A stretch of 10,981 bases of DNA from a bacterium MnTg04 (GTDB lineage: Bacteria > Pseudomonadota > Gammaproteobacteria > Steroidobacterales > MnTg04). The stretch is from positions 1-10,981 of the forward strand of contig BFAU01000121.1 in NCBI GenBank assembly GCA_008975185.1, read 5' to 3'. Under the pieces are notes generated by a model that saw only the letters and a program-made list of their open reading frames with translations, was not told the DNA's origin and did no database searches. Within the stretch, counting starts at the first letter, position 1; every line of letters begins with the position of its first letter. A program made the position numbers and the translations under genes. Positions 1 to 7,005 of this stretch are shown in pieces.

Positions 1-294
1 GGCTGGCCAAAGGCAAGGGAAATAGTCTGGTGCCAGGAAGAGCCAAAAAACCAGGGCGCCTGGTATCAAATCAGGCATCGGATGCTGGAGTCACTCGATG
101 GCAGCGCACAAATGCTGTCGTATGCCGGCCCAAATGCGTCGGCGGCCCCGGCATCGGGTATATTTGCCCTGCACGTAAAGCAGCAGCGGGCGCTGATTGC
201 CGACGCCCTGATGCTGGTTGACGACCATGCCACAGGTAAATCAGCAAAAAAAGCCCGAAAAAAACCGCGGACGGCCAGCAAAAAACATGATTAA
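1..294 (+). CDS. sucA: 2-oxoglutarate dehydrogenase E1 component, C-terminal end (5' part outside window)
   Basis: This is the last 97 codons of the E1 subunit, the thiamine-diphosphate enzyme that decarboxylates 2-oxoglutarate and passes the succinyl group to the lipoyl arm of E2. The reading frame is open from base 1. It encodes the hallmark C-terminal E1 stretch [15 protein letters not shown], then a YAG-AS-AP-SG segment and the [11 protein letters not shown] helix, where enteric SucA normally ends. After that helix come roughly 25 further residues that are strongly basic ([18 protein letters not shown] at the very end), which I do not recognise as part of the family. The TAA stop at 292-294 lies inside sucB, overlapping its start by 8 bp. 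That overlap and the following sucB and lpdA genes make the identity secure. The gene is cut by the window edge, not damaged. Confidence 0.96.
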   Translation, partial: GWPKAREIVWCQEEPKNQGAWYQIRHRMLESLDGSAQMLSYAGPNASAAPASGIFALHVKQQRALIADALMLVDDHATGKSAKKARKKPRTASKKHD

Positions 295-1504
295 AGAAGT
301 CAAAGTTCCCCAGCTACCCGAATCGATCGCCGATGCGACCTTGGTGAACTGGCACAAGAAGCCGGGCGATTCGATTCAGCGTGACGAAAACCTGGTCGAT
401 CTGGAAACGGACAAAGTGGTTCTCGAGGTGCCGGCGCCAGTCGCGGGCATATTGAAAGAAATCATGAAAGAAGACGGCGCCACGGTTAACAGCGGTGAGT
501 TGCTTGCGACCATCGAAGAGGGCGCGGTTGCCGGCGAAAAAGTCGTGTCCGGGATCGCAAGCCCCGCCCCCGAGAAAGCCAGCGAGCCGGTCAAATCAGG
601 ACAACAAAAAAAATCGGCACATAAACTCAGCCCTTCCGTAAGGCGCCTGCTCGAAGAATACGAAATAGACGCGGGTGATATTGTGGGTAGCGGGCGCGGC
701 GGGCGGATCAGCAAGGCCGATGTGATGAAATATGTTGAACGCGCAGTTGCGCCGCCCGATAAGCAACGCGACGCCGTAACCGCAACGGCTGCACCAACCG
801 GCTCGCGGCAGGATCGTCGCGTGCCGATGACGCGGCTGCGCTCGCGTATCGCCGACAGAATGGTCGAGGCGCAAAATACGGCCGCGATGCTGACCTCGTT
901 CAACGAAGTCGATCTGAGCGCCGTGGTCGAGTTGCGAAAAAAATACCAGGGCAAATTTGAGAAAAAGTACGGCGTACGACTTGGTTTCATGTCTTTTTTC
1001 GCCAAGGCGTCGGTCGAAGCGTTGCAGAAATTTCCGTCTGTGAATGCCTCGGTTGAAGGCAGCGACATCGTCTACCACGATTACTATGACATCGGCGTTG
1101 CGGTCTCGACCGATCGCGGCTTGATGGTGCCGATCCTGCGCGATGCGGACTCGCTCAGTTACGCGGGCATCGAAAAAGCCATAGCCGGTTTTGCCGGTCG
1201 CGCGAAAGACGGCAGCATAACTCTCGAGGAGCTGACCGGCGGCACGTTTACGATCACCAATGGCGGTGTGTTTGGTTCGCTGATGTCGACGCCGATTCTC
1301 AATATGCCGCAGAGCGCCATTCTTGGCATGCATGCGATCAAGGAGCGGCCGGTCGTCGTTGACGGCGAAATCGTCGTCCGAGCGATGATGTATATCGCAC
1401 TGACCTATGACCACCGGATTATCGATGGCCGGGAAGCGGTGCAATTTTTGGTCAGCATCAAGGAAACACTGGAAGACCCGGCCAGATTGATGCTGCAGAT
1501 ATAG
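287..1504 (+). CDS. sucB: Dihydrolipoyllysine succinyltransferase, E2 of 2-oxoglutarate dehydrogenase
   Basis: The E2 core of the 2-oxoglutarate dehydrogenase complex carries the lipoyl swinging arm and transfers succinyl to CoA. At 405 residues it has the usual SucB length. An N-terminal lipoyl domain (about 1-76) holds the lipoylated Lys43 in [12 protein letters not shown] linker leads to a peripheral-subunit binding domain (about 111-150, [11 protein letters not shown]...[13 protein letters not shown]). The catalytic domain (about 178-405) ends with the active-site motif DHRIIDG, with His376 and Asp380. I chose the ATG at 287 because [13 protein letters not shown] matches the family N-terminus; the frame is open back to an ATG at 218, but those residues are encoded within the sucA tail and look like nothing in the family. 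No clear Shine-Dalgarno precedes 287, so translation probably depends on coupling to sucA through the 8-bp overlap. Confidence 0.97.
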   Translation: MIKEVKVPQLPESIADATLVNWHKKPGDSIQRDENLVDLETDKVVLEVPAPVAGILKEIMKEDGATVNSGELLATIEEGAVAGEKVVSGIASPAPEKASEPVKSGQQKKSAHKLSPSVRRLLEEYEIDAGDIVGSGRGGRISKADVMKYVERAVAPPDKQRDAVTATAAPTGSRQDRRVPMTRLRSRIADRMVEAQNTAAMLTSFNEVDLSAVVELRKKYQGKFEKKYGVRLGFMSFFAKASVEALQKFPSVNASVEGSDIVYHDYYDIGVAVSTDRGLMVPILRDADSLSYAGIEKAIAGFAGRAKDGSITLEELTGGTFTITNGGVFGSLMSTPILNMPQSAILGMHAIKERPVVVDGEIVVRAMMYIALTYDHRIIDGREAVQFLVSIKETLEDPARLMLQI

Positions 1505-1512
1505 GGAAGCCC

Positions 1513-2940
1513 ATGAGCAAAAAGTTCGACGTGGTCGTGATTGGCGCCGGTCCGGCCGGCTATGTAACTGCAATACGCGCAGCTCAGCTTGGCATGTCGG
1601 TTGCCTGTATAGACGACTGGAAGAACCACGATGGCAGCTTGTCCTATGGCGGCACCTGCCTGAACGCCGGCTGCATACCATCCAAGGCCTTGCTGGAGTC
1701 GTCCGAGTTGGTGCACCGGGCAAAATATGAGTTTGCGGCGCACGGTATCGATACCGGTCCGGTCAAGGTCGATTTGGCGAAGATGCAACAGCGCAAGGCC
1801 GGCATCGTAAAACAACTGACCGGCGGCATCTCCGCGTTGTTCAAGGCGAACAAAATCACGGCGTTGCAAGGTCGAGGGCGCTTGCTCAAGGATCGTAAAG
1901 TGGAATTCACGCCGCATGCCGGTAAGGTGGAAATTCTGCGTGGCAAAAACGTGATACTCGCTTCGGGCTCGGTGCCGGTGGAACTCAGGCAAGTTCCTTT
2001 CGATGGCAAGACCGTCGTCGATTCGTGGGGCGCGCTCGAGTTCGACTCGGTGCCAAAACGGCTCGCCGTCATCGGCGGAGGTGTGATTGGGCTGGAACTC
2101 GGCAGCGTCTGGCAACGGCTGGGAGCGGAGGTCGTCGTCCTCGAGGCGCTGGACGATTTCCTGTTCATGATCGACCGGCAAATCGCCAGGGACACGCTGC
2201 GTCAGTTCAAACGCCAGGGGCTGGATATTCGCCTGGGAGCAAAGGTCAGCGGCGCCACCAGGGGCAAATCGGGGATCAGGCTCGAGTATTCCAACAGCAA
2301 GGGTGAACAAGAGATCGAAGTGGACAAGGTGATCGTTTGCGTCGGTCGCCGGCCCCACAGTGTGGACTTGTTCGAGCAGGGTTGCGGTGTAACTACAGAC
2401 TCACGCGGCTTCGTTGAAGTCGATGAGGAATGTCGCACGGGGGTTGCCGATGTCTGGGCAATCGGCGACCTGGTTCGCGGACCGATGCTTGCCCACAAAG
2501 GATCGGAAGAGGGCGTCATGGTCGCCGACCTGATCGCAGGTGAAATCAGCGAGGTCAATTACAATACGATCCCATCGGTCATTTATACCGCGCCGGAAAT
2601 CGCCTGGGTTGGCCAGAATGAAGAGGAAGTCAAAAAAAGCGGGCGAGCCTATAAGGTGGGAACATTCTCGTTCGCTGCCAACAGCCGCGCCAAAGCGATG
2701 GAGATGGCTACCGGTATGGTGAAAATTATCGCCGCCAGGGATGACGACGAAATACTCGGTGTTCATATCGCCGGGCCGATGGCCGGGGAGCTGATCGCGG
2801 AGGCGGTGCTGGCAATGGAATTTTCAGCCAGCGCCGAAGATCTTCAACGGACCATCCACGGTCATCCGACCCTGTCCGAGGCGCTCCACGAAGCGGCCCT
2901 GGCAGTGGACAATCGTGCGATCCACGCGGTCAACAATTAA
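1513..2940 (+). CDS. lpdA: Dihydrolipoyl dehydrogenase (E3), LpdG-like
   Basis: This FAD flavoprotein reoxidises the dihydrolipoyl arm of E2 and passes electrons to NAD+. At 475 residues it is typical in length. An N-terminal FAD-binding fingerprint VVIGAGPAGY (about 8-17) is followed by the redox-active disulfide Cys49/Cys54 in GGTCLNAGCIPSK. The NAD-binding fingerprint VIGGGVIGLELG lies in the middle, and the second FAD contact AIGDLVRGPMLAHK further on. The C-terminal dimerisation domain carries the catalytic pair His451/Glu456 in HGHPTLSEALHEA. The insert between the FAD fingerprint and the disulfide, and the ending ALAVDNRAIHAVNN, resemble the Pseudomonas LpdG type rather than E. coli Lpd. 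The gene starts 8 bp after sucB behind an AGGGA-like site. Given its position it serves this complex, and it may also serve others such as pyruvate dehydrogenase or glycine cleavage. Its TAA stop interlocks with that of relA on the other strand. Confidence 0.97.
   Translation: MSKKFDVVVIGAGPAGYVTAIRAAQLGMSVACIDDWKNHDGSLSYGGTCLNAGCIPSKALLESSELVHRAKYEFAAHGIDTGPVKVDLAKMQQRKAGIVKQLTGGISALFKANKITALQGRGRLLKDRKVEFTPHAGKVEILRGKNVILASGSVPVELRQVPFDGKTVVDSWGALEFDSVPKRLAVIGGGVIGLELGSVWQRLGAEVVVLEALDDFLFMIDRQIARDTLRQFKRQGLDIRLGAKVSGATRGKSGIRLEYSNSKGEQEIEVDKVIVCVGRRPHSVDLFEQGCGVTTDSRGFVEVDEECRTGVADVWAIGDLVRGPMLAHKGSEEGVMVADLIAGEISEVNYNTIPSVIYTAPEIAWVGQNEEEVKKSGRAYKVGTFSFAANSRAKAMEMATGMVKIIAARDDDEILGVHIAGPMAGELIAEAVLAMEFSASAEDLQRTIHGHPTLSEALHEAALAVDNRAIHAVNN
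2937..2940. other. Shared TTAA encoding the stop codons of lpdA and relA
   Basis: The palindrome TTAA supplies TAA to lpdA on the plus strand (2938-2940) and TAA to relA on the minus strand (2939-2937). The two convergent genes therefore overlap by 4 bp, and there is no intergenic space for a terminator between them. Confidence 0.95.
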
Positions 2941-5054
2941 GAGTCTCTTTTTGCGCTTAGGACGTTGGCCAGGGATGTCAGGCGATGCAAGACACGGCTG
3001 AGTTTATCCAGGCCGCTGATTTCAATACCCAATCGAATCTCGGCGGTGTTGTGCAGGGCATCGGTCGAAGTGTCCAGGCTGAAAATACGAATTTTTTCAT
3101 CGGCCAGCAAGGTGGTCACATCCTTGACCAGGCCCGACCGGTCATAGGCCTGGACGCTGATGCTGGCCGGATATAAATCCTCGCGGGTGCCGGTCCAGGA
3201 AACGTCGAGAACTCGCTCGGGCCGCCTTGCCAGTAAACGCAGGAGGTTGCCGCAGTTGTCCCGGTGTACGGTGACACCTCGCCCCTGGGTCAGGTATCCG
3301 CGAATTTGCTCCGGGGGAACCGGCTGACAACAGCGGGCGAATCCAGTCATCAGGTCGCCGACACCCTGAACGCTTACTTTTCCTTTGCCCAAACGAGCGC
3401 CAGGTTGGGCTTTCCGCGCTTTCAGTGCGAATTTTTGCGCTGGCTTCTCGGATCTCTGGATCGCACCGGCAACAGCCAGAACGGTTATTTCACCGTTTCC
3501 CAGCGCAATGTACATCTCCTCCGGTGTGCCAAAACGCAACAACCGGGCCAGCTTCTTGTGCTCGAATTTCCTGTAGCCCAACCGCGAAAGTTCCCGCTCC
3601 AGCATGACGCGGCCCTGTCGATGGTTCTGTTCCTGGTCCTGCCGCCTGAACCAGCTGCGTACCTTGATCCGGGCGCGAGACGAAGCCAGAAACCCAAGTT
3701 GCGGAATCAGCCAGTCCCGGCTGGGACTGGCTTCCTTGCCGGTCAATATTTCGACCTGCTGGCCATTGGCCAGTTTGTAGGTTAGCGGAACCATCCGCCC
3801 GTCGACCTTGGCGCCCCGGCAGCGGTGTCCGATATCGGTGTGTATGTGGTAGGCGAAATCCAGTGGCGTACCGCCCATAGGCAAATCGACGACATCGCCG
3901 CGGGGACTGACGGCGTAGATTCGGTCTTCGAATATTTCGCTGTGTACCCGGCTCAGAAAATCCTCTTCGCCGGCATCGTTTTCGACCGGCTCCAGCAAAC
4001 GCCGCAGCCAGACGACTTTCTGCTCGAAAGCGCTGTCGCGTTTGCCGCCTTCCTTGTATTGCCAGTGCGCCGCCACCCCAAGCTCCGCATGCTGATGCAT
4101 ATCCGCGGTTCGAATCTGGATTTCCAGCGCTTTGCCGTGCGGGCCGATGACCGCCGTATGCAGTGACTGATACAGGTTTTCTTTCGGGGTCGCGATGTAG
4201 TCGTCAAATTCGCCCTGAATATACGGCAAGGTACCGTGCACGACACCCAATGCGGCATAACAGTCGGCGACGCTGCCAACCATGATGCGGATAGCCCGGA
4301 TATCCAGCACCTGCTCGAAGGCAAGGTTGTTGCTCTGCATTTTCCGCCAGATGCTGTAGATGTGCTTTGGCCGGCCGCTGATTTCTGCGCTGACTCCCGC
4401 TTTTTTCAGTTCTTTGTGTAACAAAGTCTGTACCCGTCCGAGATAGGTCTCGCGGTCTTTACGCCTTTCCCGAAGGTCGCGGGCTATCCGGCGATAGTGC
4501 TCGGGTTCCAGGTAGCGAAACGCCAGATCCTCAAGTTCCCACTTTAGTTGCCAGATCCCCAGCCGGTTGGCCAGCGGTGCGAAAACGATCCGTGTCTCGG
4601 TCGCGGCGCGGCGTTGTTCGGCGACCGGCGATTTCTTCAGGAACCGCATTCGACAGAGCTGGTCTGCCAGGCGGACCAGCACCAGCCGGACGTCGCCAAC
4701 GACGGTCAGCAACATTTTTCTAAGCGCCTCGGCCTGGTCGCCGCCCAGCCCGCCATGTTCCGGGATATCGCCGGGGATACGGGTACGATCCAGTTTTACG
4801 AGCTCGTCTGTCAGCCTGGCGACGGATACGCCAAATTGTGCTTCAACCTGGTCACGCGACAGGCAGTCGGACGATACGGCCGGGAAAAGGGCGGCGGCGC
4901 TGATGATCGCCTGGTCTGCGCTGAGCTTTGCCACGGTTTCCGAAACCGCGGCCGCCCGGACCAGGCAGATTCGGCCTGTCTCGCCCCTGGCGGCCAATCT
5001 GTCGGTCAGCCAGACCATCGTGGCGGCAATATTTTCCGGGCGTTTTTCGGGCAT
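2937..5054 (-). CDS. relA: (p)ppGpp synthetase RelA (hydrolase-inactive)
   Basis: This ribosome-associated stringent-response enzyme transfers pyrophosphate from ATP to GDP/GTP when uncharged tRNA enters the A site. From ATG 5054 it is 705 residues. The N-terminal HD-type region is degenerate, with ALFPAV near residue 55 in place of the catalytic HD, so no hydrolase activity is expected. The synthetase domain (about 227-320) has GRPKHIYSIWRKM, the metal-binding Asp of DIRAIRI, and EFDD, the RelA-type form of the RXKD/EXDD motif. TGS follows (about 375-436, with FAYHIHTDIGHRC), then a Cys/His finger region (CC near 574, HRDNC) and a C-terminal ACT domain (about 625-705). One oddity is PKENLYQS, where relatives have NGY. 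The start is uncertain: ATG 5126 would add 24 basic, non-family residues and leave only 26 bp before the divergent gene, and neither start has a good Shine-Dalgarno. relA stands alone on this strand. Confidence 0.95.
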   Translation of the reverse strand: MPEKRPENIAATMVWLTDRLAARGETGRICLVRAAAVSETVAKLSADQAIISAAALFPAVSSDCLSRDQVEAQFGVSVARLTDELVKLDRTRIPGDIPEHGGLGGDQAEALRKMLLTVVGDVRLVLVRLADQLCRMRFLKKSPVAEQRRAATETRIVFAPLANRLGIWQLKWELEDLAFRYLEPEHYRRIARDLRERRKDRETYLGRVQTLLHKELKKAGVSAEISGRPKHIYSIWRKMQSNNLAFEQVLDIRAIRIMVGSVADCYAALGVVHGTLPYIQGEFDDYIATPKENLYQSLHTAVIGPHGKALEIQIRTADMHQHAELGVAAHWQYKEGGKRDSAFEQKVVWLRRLLEPVENDAGEEDFLSRVHSEIFEDRIYAVSPRGDVVDLPMGGTPLDFAYHIHTDIGHRCRGAKVDGRMVPLTYKLANGQQVEILTGKEASPSRDWLIPQLGFLASSRARIKVRSWFRRQDQEQNHRQGRVMLERELSRLGYRKFEHKKLARLLRFGTPEEMYIALGNGEITVLAVAGAIQRSEKPAQKFALKARKAQPGARLGKGKVSVQGVGDLMTGFARCCQPVPPEQIRGYLTQGRGVTVHRDNCGNLLRLLARRPERVLDVSWTGTREDLYPASISVQAYDRSGLVKDVTTLLADEKIRIFSLDTSTDALHNTAEIRLGIEISGLDKLSRVLHRLTSLANVLSAKRDS

Positions 5055-5100
5055 TTTTCGAGTCGTTCCAGGGCGTACTTTTTTCGTGTTCGACCGGGGG

Positions 5101-5152
5101 ATTACCGGTATCATATGCGGCTTCATAATAGCTTACCGTCAGGGGGTTCTGC
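5101..5152. promoter_or_regulatory. Divergent relA/yfaZ control region with -10-like boxes and a small palindrome
   Basis: This lies in the only sizeable non-coding gap of the window. On the plus strand CATAAT (5124-5129) could be a -10 box for the yfaZ-like gene, and AGGGGGT (5141-5147) is its ribosome binding site, about 5 nt before the ATG. On the minus strand TATGAT (5115-5110) could be the -10 box of relA, giving a leader of roughly 50 nt if relA starts at 5054. No good -35 box is visible for either, although TTACCG is at about the right distance from CATAAT. TTACCG occurs twice (5102-5107 and 5133-5138), and the first copy is part of the perfect palindrome TACCGGTA (5103-5110), a possible operator half-buried between the two promoters. 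The promoter calls are inferred by eye only. Confidence 0.35.
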
Positions 5153-5710
5153 ATGCGGGTTTTTTTGTTGTTCATGGGTTTATTGCTGCTGCCGTCGCTC
5201 AGTCATTCAGAAAGCCTCGAAATCAGTGCGAATGACGATGCCGCCAAATTCGGGTTTGGCTGGTACCTGGGTCAGCAACGCCTGGCGATGGATGCTTCGT
5301 GGCTGCACCACCAGGACCAGGGGGACGTGATCAGCCTGGGTGTGAATGTGACGGGGTTTGCCAGCAGCGGCCAGAGGCCGGTCGAAGCAGGTCTGGGCGC
5401 AAAGCTTGTGTATACCGATTCGGATAATATTGATCTCGATGGCGGCGCATTGGCCCCGGGAGGATTCGTTTCCTACACCTTGCCAAACTCGAACCGGTTC
5501 ACATTTTACGGACATCTGTATTTCGCACCCGATATCCTGACTTTCGGGGACAATGGGACCTACCGGGAAATAGAGTTTCGCCTGTACTACTCGGTGATCG
5601 ATGACGCGGAGCTTTTCCTGGGTATTCGAAATACCCGGGTCGGCTATGATTTGAGTCCGAGTGTGCATTTCGATACCGGCTTGAATATTGGCCTGAAGAT
5701 GAGGTTTTAG
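5153..5710 (+). CDS. YfaZ-like outer-membrane protein
   Basis: This is a 185-residue exported protein resembling the YfaZ family of small outer-membrane proteins, whose function is not established. Residues 1-19 form a signal peptide: Arg2, a hydrophobic run [10 protein letters not shown], and a likely cleavage after SHS. The rest alternates polar and hydrophobic residues, as expected for beta strands. It includes a [10 protein letters not shown] segment, a [15 protein letters not shown] segment and [23 protein letters not shown], which is the most family-like part. It ends in GLKMRF, with the C-terminal phenylalanine typical of barrel proteins inserted by the BAM machinery. The AGGGGGT ribosome binding site supports this start. 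It is divergent from relA and only 7 bp upstream of yebC, so it is probably the first gene of the yebC-ruv-tol train. The barrel and export prediction is firmer than the family name. Confidence 0.8.
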   Translation: MRVFLLFMGLLLLPSLSHSESLEISANDDAAKFGFGWYLGQQRLAMDASWLHHQDQGDVISLGVNVTGFASSGQRPVEAGLGAKLVYTDSDNIDLDGGALAPGGFVSYTLPNSNRFTFYGHLYFAPDILTFGDNGTYREIEFRLYYSVIDDAELFLGIRNTRVGYDLSPSVHFDTGLNIGLKMRF

Positions 5711-5717
5711 GCCCGCC

Positions 5718-6461
5718 ATGGCAGGTCACAGCAAGTGGGCAAATATTCAGCATCGCAAGGGCGCCCAGGACAAAAAACGCGGCAAGCTGTTTACCAAGCT
5801 GATCCGTGAAATCACCATAGCGGCACGGATGGGCGGGTCCGACCCGGATGCGAATCCCAGGCTGCGCACGGCGATCGACAAGGCCAGGGGCCAAAGCATG
5901 CCCAAAGACAATATCGAGAGGGCGGTCAAAAGAGGGTCGGGTGACACAGAAGGCGCCGATTACGAGGAAGTTCGTTATGAAGGCTATGGCCCGGGCGGGG
6001 TTGCGGTGATTGTGGATTGCCTGACCGACAATCGCAACCGGACAGTGGCGGAGGTCAGGCACGCATTTGCCAAGTATGGAGGCAACCTCGGAGCGGACGG
6101 GTCGGTCGCCTACCTGTTTAACCATGTGGGCCAGATCAGCTTGCCCGGAGGCGCGGATGAAGATCGGGTCATGGAAGTCGCGCTCGAGGCGGGAGCCGAG
6201 GACGTCATCGGCAATGATGATTCTTCGTTCGATGTGATCACCGACCCGCAGGAATTCGAGGCGATCAGGAATGCGCTGGCGGCGGCCGGTCTTGAAGCCG
6301 AATCGTCCGAAATAACGCACCGGGCCAGCACCTCCGCCGAACTGGGCGCAGAAGATGCCGCGCGGATGATCAAGTTGCTGGAAGTGCTCGAGGACCTCGA
6401 CGACGTCCAGAACGTTTATTCCAACGCAGACATTTCGGAAGAAATCCTGGCGAGTTTATGA
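5718..6461 (+). CDS. yebC: YebC/PmpR family protein
   Basis: This 247-residue YebC-family protein matches the usual family length and begins with the signature [20 protein letters not shown]. Further family hallmarks are the [16 protein letters not shown] segment, [13 protein letters not shown], and the long acidic second half with [22 protein letters not shown]. Family members were long annotated as DNA-binding regulators (PmpR in Pseudomonas). More recent work on bacterial relatives and mitochondrial TACO1 points to a role in translation, helping ribosomes through proline-rich stretches. Which role applies here cannot be read from the sequence. The protein is cytoplasmic and lacks a signal peptide. 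It directly precedes ruvC, as in many gammaproteobacteria. Its start lies 7 bp after the yfaZ-like gene without a strong Shine-Dalgarno. Its TGA stop overlaps an ATG (ATGA, 6458-6461) that opens a tiny ORF leading into ruvC. Confidence 0.96.
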   Translation: MAGHSKWANIQHRKGAQDKKRGKLFTKLIREITIAARMGGSDPDANPRLRTAIDKARGQSMPKDNIERAVKRGSGDTEGADYEEVRYEGYGPGGVAVIVDCLTDNRNRTVAEVRHAFAKYGGNLGADGSVAYLFNHVGQISLPGGADEDRVMEVALEAGAEDVIGNDDSSFDVITDPQEFEAIRNALAAAGLEAESSEITHRASTSAELGAEDAARMIKLLEVLEDLDDVQNVYSNADISEEILASL

Positions 6462-6496
6462 GCATGAAATTCCAGCGATCGCAATATCCGCAATGA
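6458..6496 (+). CDS. Possible 12-codon relay ORF between yebC and ruvC
   Basis: The ORF reads [12 protein letters not shown] and then TGA. Its ATG overlaps the yebC stop (ATGA at 6458-6461) and its TGA overlaps the ruvC start (ATGA at 6493-6496). It therefore fills the whole gap between the two genes exactly. No Shine-Dalgarno is visible in front of ruvC, which would suit delivery of ribosomes by termination and re-initiation. I infer a coupling role, not a functional peptide. A 33-nt gap that is open in one frame can easily arise by chance, so confidence is low. Confidence 0.25.
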   Translation: MSMKFQRSQYPQ

Positions 6497-7005
6497 GTGG
6501 CGGTATCCGCATACTGGGTATTGACCCCGGTTCACGGGTGACCGGGTTTGGCCTGATCGTTGCCGAAGGAACCCAGTACAGCTACGTTGCATCCGGGTGC
6601 ATCCGGACGCCGTCCGGCGATTTTGCCGGTCGCCTGCGGGAAATCTTTAAGCAGGTCGGCGAGGTCAGCCGCAAGCACCAACCGCAGGAGGTGGCGATAG
6701 AAGGTGTTTTCCTGAGCAAGAATGCAGCCACGGCGTTAAAACTGGGGCAGGCAAGAGCAGCGGCGATGTGTGCGACATTTGCGCTCGACCTGCCGATTTT
6801 CGAATACGCGCCCAGGCAGATCAAGCAATCGGTCGTCGGCACAGGCAAGGCGGAAAAGGTCCAGGTCGAGCACATGGTCAGGGTGCTGTTAAAACTCAAG
6901 GGCCCGATCCAGAGCGATGCCGCCGATGCGCTGGCCGTAGCGCTTTGCCATGCGAGCATCAGGGACAGCGCGATTCACCGCGCCGCGGCGCAGGTGCAGG
7001 CATGA
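6493..7005 (+). CDS. ruvC: Holliday junction resolvase RuvC
   Basis: RuvC is a dimeric endonuclease that cuts Holliday junctions symmetrically in the final step of recombinational repair, working with RuvAB. At 170 residues it is of normal length. It opens with ILGIDPGSRVTGFG, and all four metal-binding acidic residues are in place: Asp11, Glu70 (in VAIEGVFL), Asp142 and Asp145 (in SDAADALAVALCH). The KNAATALKLGQARA helix and the APRQIKQSVVGTGKAEKVQV segment are also characteristic. The start is fixed by homology, since no strong ribosome binding site precedes it. The stop TGA (7003-7005) overlaps the ruvA start as ATGA, so the two are translationally coupled. RuvC is intact, with no sign of damage. 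Confidence 0.98.
   Translation: MSGGIRILGIDPGSRVTGFGLIVAEGTQYSYVASGCIRTPSGDFAGRLREIFKQVGEVSRKHQPQEVAIEGVFLSKNAATALKLGQARAAAMCATFALDLPIFEYAPRQIKQSVVGTGKAEKVQVEHMVRVLLKLKGPIQSDAADALAVALCHASIRDSAIHRAAAQVQA

Noticed and set aside
218..286. Upstream ATG giving SucB 23 extra N-terminal residues
   Set aside because: The extra residues are out-of-frame sucA tail sequence. The conserved SucB N-terminus begins at the ATG at 287.
596..1723. Long minus-strand ORF (375 codons) opposite sucB and the start of lpdA
   Set aside because: Its translation is rich in Arg, His and Pro with no recognisable domain, and it lies wholly antisense to clearly conserved genes. It is best explained as a codon-bias shadow.
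1405..2358. Minus-strand ORF (317 codons) opposite sucB and lpdA
   Set aside because: It has no family resemblance and lies opposite conserved coding sequence, in the usual antisense-shadow position.
2913..2952. Possible terminator after lpdA: CGTG/CACG stem and a later run of five T
   Set aside because: The stem has only 4 bp and lies about 20 bp or more from the T-run, and AAGAGTCTCTT is a palindrome with almost no loop. Neither forms a convincing intrinsic terminator.
5055..5126. relA start at ATG 5126 (729 residues)
   Set aside because: It would add 24 basic residues with no likeness to RelA, place the TATGAT box inside the gene and leave 26 bp between divergent starts. It is not excluded, because neither start has a strong Shine-Dalgarno.
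4548..5330. Plus-strand ORF (260 codons) running antisense to relA and into the yfaZ-like gene
   Set aside because: It reads through the relA N-terminal region and overlaps the signal peptide of a better-supported gene in another frame. No motif or ribosome binding site supports it.
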